Source: an uncultured Halobacteriovorax sp. (GTDB lineage: Bacteria; Bdellovibrionota; Bacteriovoracia; Bacteriovoracales; Bacteriovoracaceae). From it: a DNA stretch of 64,000 nt. The position numbers were made by a program, and so were the translations under genes. The stretch lies in assembly GCA_913061265.1 (NCBI GenBank), contig CAJXVS010000003.1:62001-126000 (forward strand). Reading direction: 5' to 3'. The notes below the pieces were generated by a model. That model had not been told where the DNA came from. It saw only the letters and a program-made list of their open reading frames with translations, and did no database searches. Positions 61,241-64,000 of this stretch are shown here, piece after piece (positions within the stretch are counted from its first letter, which is position 1; the number at the start of each line of letters is the position of its first letter).

Positions 61241-62997
61241 CGCTTCCTTATAATCGACTTTAAGAACTCTTCATTTTTATCAAACCGAATCAAGGGATGA
61301 TATTTGAACATCTCACTTTCCCTAAAGCCTAAGTCATCTTGAACTTTATTAAAATAAACATTGAGAAGCATTAGAAACTCCTCTTTTTCTTTAATCCGAT
61401 GACGCCCTTCTAGGTAACGAATTCTTTCAATCATTGAGCCCGCATTTTCGTAATACATTAAAGCATCCATAGAACTTGTTCTTACTTCAGCATTATTAAC
61501 TTTTTTCTCAGAGCTAGCATCAAGGCCAACAACAACAAGATTAAACAGAACGAAGTAAATAATAATGACCTCTACGGCCTTGCTTCTAAACCTTCTTAGA
61601 GAATAAAGGATGAGAAGGGGGATCGAGAACGCTACGAATGCATTAACGAGATTCGCAGGCCTTAAGATTGAAAGTGGTTTACTAAGAAGAATTGGGATCA
61701 TCTCAATATAGTTCTGATAAAAACTGATGATTCCATCATTAAATTGAAAAAGCGGCCTGCTTGCTAAGTAAGGATAAGCATAAATCAAGGACATCATAAG
61801 GTTGTTTAAAAAGAGAAAGACTAAGAGGAAGCCTACCCTCTTATTAGTAAGTGCTTCTCTAGATAAAAATATTCCTACTAAAAGAATATCCACAATAAGT
61901 TGCCTTGGTCCTAAGACTCCTCCAGCATGAGAATAAGTTAGAGAAAGAAGGATTGATTTCACCATTAAGATAATAAAAGCGATGAGGAATTCATCCCTCC
62001 ATTGTGACTGTTTCTTATTTTTAAAGTCTCGAATCAAAACATAGGAAGAGGCTACAATAATTATTAAAACGATTGGATGAGAGAAAAAGACGCCTTTATA
62101 AGGTGAAAAATAAAAATCTAATACATTCATCCAATTCATATAAACTGTTTCAAGATAACCAACCTCTACGCTTCCTAGTCTTAAGTGCTCAAAGAAAATA
62201 AAAGGGATGAGAACTAAGGATAGACCCAGGAATTGAAAAAACTTTCCACTAAGATTTACAGATTTTTTTGACCACCAATAAAAGACAAATAAAGCATAGA
62301 GAGAAAAGTCTACTCGAATAAGAACGCCGATTCCAAAAGCCACTCCAAAATAAAGATGATTAAGCTTCGATTCTTGTTTCCTTGAGAAGTGAAAGAGTAA
62401 CACCAGAGGAACAATGATTGATAAACTAGGAGTTGATTGCCCCCAAAATAGATAGTAGAAGGCCGGTCCAGACAATAGGAGTAGATAATTATAGATCTCA
62501 AACAGTTTATTCTTTTCTCCCCCTAAGCCTAGCTCTTTTGAAAAGGAGGACAATAAAGAGAAGAATGAAAATAAAAAGATCAGGAAGACTCCAACTCCCA
62601 TTGAAAAAGATTCGAAGTTCTCAACACTATTAGGTGAGTGATTAAAGGGTTTTAAATTGTCATTTGAAGCTCTCAGTCCATCATTTAGGGTTGTCTTCTT
62701 AAGGCCTGAGATCTTTGAAAACAATTTGCCGTATAAATAGAAAGGGGTACTAATAAGGGCGTTACCATAACTATGGTGAGTATAGAAATAGCCTGATTTT
62801 GTAACAACTCGGAAGTCGTCTTTATAGAAGAGTTGATTTGAAAGGTTTAAATCACCATCCTCAACAATACTCCTACTATAAGATTCATAGACCGATAGTT
62901 CAGTGTTTGAAAAATTAAAATGACCAATCAAAATGAATAGAAAACAAGATAGAGCAATCAAAATGCGATGATTGAATTTTGTCATTACCCATTTCAT
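61237..62997 (-). CDS. Polytopic membrane protein, GT-C/PMT-like
   Basis: Start at 62997 (ATG with AGGAG about 12 bases before); the 63033 reading adds 12 residues. The N-terminal loop has YSRSIVEDGDLNLSNQLF and YFYTHHSYGNALISTPFYLYG, where GT-C proteins of the PMT/ArnT-like type have their first loop with acidic residues and KxxxG. About eleven membrane segments and a C-terminal soluble domain. Likely sugar or mannose-type transferase. Confidence 0.6.
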   Translation of the reverse strand: MKWVMTKFNHRILIALSCFLFILIGHFNFSNTELSVYESYSRSIVEDGDLNLSNQLFYKDDFRVVTKSGYFYTHHSYGNALISTPFYLYGKLFSKISGLKKTTLNDGLRASNDNLKPFNHSPNSVENFESFSMGVGVFLIFLFSFFSLLSSFSKELGLGGEKNKLFEIYNYLLLLSGPAFYYLFWGQSTPSLSIIVPLVLLFHFSRKQESKLNHLYFGVAFGIGVLIRVDFSLYALFVFYWWSKKSVNLSGKFFQFLGLSLVLIPFIFFEHLRLGSVEVGYLETVYMNWMNVLDFYFSPYKGVFFSHPIVLIIIVASSYVLIRDFKNKKQSQWRDEFLIAFIILMVKSILLSLTYSHAGGVLGPRQLIVDILLVGIFLSREALTNKRVGFLLVFLFLNNLMMSLIYAYPYLASRPLFQFNDGIISFYQNYIEMIPILLSKPLSILRPANLVNAFVAFSIPLLILYSLRRFRSKAVEVIIIYFVLFNLVVVGLDASSEKKVNNAEVRTSSMDALMYYENAGSMIERIRYLEGRHRIKEKEEFLMLLNVYFNKVQDDLGFRESEMFKYHPLIRFDKNEEFLKSIIRKR

Positions 62998-63041
62998 AAA
63001 GAGTTTTTCTCCTAGCACTATAATATCTATCAATTATTAAC

Positions 63042-63055
63042 TATAATATATTATA
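63042..63055. promoter_or_regulatory. 14-bp AT palindrome in divergent promoter region
   Basis: TATAATATATTATA reads the same on both strands and contains a -10 hexamer in each direction. It lies between the divergent membrane genes starting at 62997 and 63084. No -35 boxes identified. Confidence 0.3.
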
Positions 63056-63083
63056 ACACCTCGAAATTAGTTGAGTAAACTTA

Positions 63084-64000
63084 GTGGCTATTAATAAGAA
63101 ATTATATCTCCTTTTACCACTATCTGCGCTATTTATAATTCTTAGTTATCACTTCTATAAAGATAACGCCTTTCTTTATGATGATGCCCCAGAGTCATTG
63201 AGCTATTACGACTCATCTTTAAAGAGCTGTCCAAATGAGTTCAGTTTTATCAAGAGGTCTAGCTTCCCTAAGCTGGTTCTTAATATCTTTGGAAATTGTC
63301 TACCGATCCTCCATACCGAAAGAAGTGGGGCTTTTGTCTTTGATACTATTCATTTTCTCAATTCTTTCTTTAGTAAGAAGAACTCACTTGTTATCTTTAA
63401 GATGACCCTCTCCCTCTTACTTCTTATCCTTTATCTGAATCTTACGATAAAGTTTTCAGAAAGATTGAGAATCAGCCCAGTAATGAGCACCCTTCTCTTT
63501 TTCTTTTCCCCATACTTCTTCTTTCTTTACGAGCCCTATCTTATAGAGAAGAGCATCCCCCTCGCCATAGTTGCTACTCATCTCCTTTTATTTTCAAAGC
63601 ACAATAAGGCAAACCTTCTAGCGGGATTATTTTCAGCACTTTGCTTATTCTTCATAAAGATGACTTTCTTATTTGAGTTAATTCCCGTGTGGATCTTGCA
63701 TTTTTCTTACTTCAAAAATAAAGACCTTAAGAAGTATACTCTCGGATTTCTAATTGGCCTGATTCCATTACTCATCTTTAACTTTGCGATGTTTTCAAAA
63801 AATTGGATGTTCCTTACTCAAGATGTAACTGCTTATAGTAGTAGTATATTCCAGAGCCTTCCTTTGTTTTTAGAATTCATCTTTATCCCTTCAAGCTTTT
63901 ATATAAATGGGCTTTTTTTTCAGCCTGAGTATCTAGAATTAACAGAATACCTGCCTCTCGTTGCCCTCACGACAAGCCTCATAATATCAACAACTTATGC
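63084..64000 (+). CDS. Partial polytopic membrane protein, probable glycosyltransferase
   Basis: Open from a GTG at 63084 to the window edge without a stop, about 305 codons. Several hydrophobic segments (for example LLLILYLNLTIKF, STLLFFFSPYFFFLYEP, GFLIGLIPLLIFNFAMFS) separated by short charged loops. An early loop has YDDAPESLSYYDSSLKSC, as in GT-C type proteins. No ribosome-binding site for the GTG, so the start is provisional. Confidence 0.55.
   Translation, partial: MAINKKLYLLLPLSALFIILSYHFYKDNAFLYDDAPESLSYYDSSLKSCPNEFSFIKRSSFPKLVLNIFGNCLPILHTERSGAFVFDTIHFLNSFFSKKNSLVIFKMTLSLLLLILYLNLTIKFSERLRISPVMSTLLFFFSPYFFFLYEPYLIEKSIPLAIVATHLLLFSKHNKANLLAGLFSALCLFFIKMTFLFELIPVWILHFSYFKNKDLKKYTLGFLIGLIPLLIFNFAMFSKNWMFLTQDVTAYSSSIFQSLPLFLEFIFIPSSFYINGLFFQPEYLELTEYLPLVALTTSLIISTTY

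Noticed and set aside
1-64000. CRISPR array or cas genes
   Set aside because: No series of regularly spaced repeats and no Cas-like proteins are present.

Overview
The window is AT-rich bacterial chromosome with densely packed genes, many secreted proteins and small lipoproteins, a PrkA-type kinase, TlyA, a ParAB pair and two tRNAs. Gene content and style suggest a predatory or Bdellovibrio-like bacterium, perhaps of the Bacteriovorax/Halobacteriovorax group. This is an inference from overall character, because no rRNA or other strong phylogenetic marker is present. There is no CRISPR array, rRNA operon or intact prophage.

Layout. Bases 1-1.9 kb hold parA-parB on the minus strand. Bases 2-5.8 kb hold a tight plus-strand operon of rhodanese, quinolinate synthase NadA, a NifS-like cysteine desulfurase and a nucleotidase-like lipoprotein. 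Bases 5.8-17 kb are housekeeping and envelope genes: a Cys-rich lipoprotein, a membrane-anchored formylglycine-generating-enzyme-like protein, PrkA, an RluA-type pseudouridine synthase, a HAD phosphatase, two predicted outer-membrane proteins, tRNA-His, a DUF1456 protein, DoxX, a double cupin and a LysE exporter. Bases 17.2-22.5 kb hold a secreted haem-enzyme neighbourhood: an alpha-dioxygenase/cyclooxygenase-like lipoprotein, a second lipoprotein, a catalase-fold-like exported protein and an exported metallo-beta-lactamase-fold protein. Bases 22.6-31 kb carry small secreted proteins, a GNAT, YceI, LOG, TlyA, VanZ and DapF. At 31.1-32 kb a CAT-anticodon tRNA has its 3' end duplicated exactly 200 bp downstream, followed by a phage Rha-type gene, which looks like the scar of an integrated element.

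From about 33.5 kb to the right edge is a large envelope-glycan-like region: three B12-binding-type radical SAM enzymes, two paralogous 2OG-Fe(II) oxygenases each next to a radical SAM gene, a WecB-type epimerase, an NAD-dependent sugar epimerase, a heptose-type nucleotidyltransferase and GHMP kinase, a carbamoyltransferase with SxtJ-like and DUF5989-like small membrane partners, a class III aminotransferase, a GT2 glycosyltransferase and four large polytopic membrane proteins. Within it lie an FG-GAP/UnbV secreted protein and a four-gene overlapping operon (Tat-exported DUF1501-like protein, small secreted protein, CxxCH lipoprotein, SPASM radical SAM enzyme).

Working together: the right half plausibly builds and decorates a surface polysaccharide or glycolipid, with carbamoylation, hydroxylation and radical chemistry on it. 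The 17-22 kb group could oxidise lipids outside the cytoplasm. Both statements are inferences from family membership and neighbourhood.
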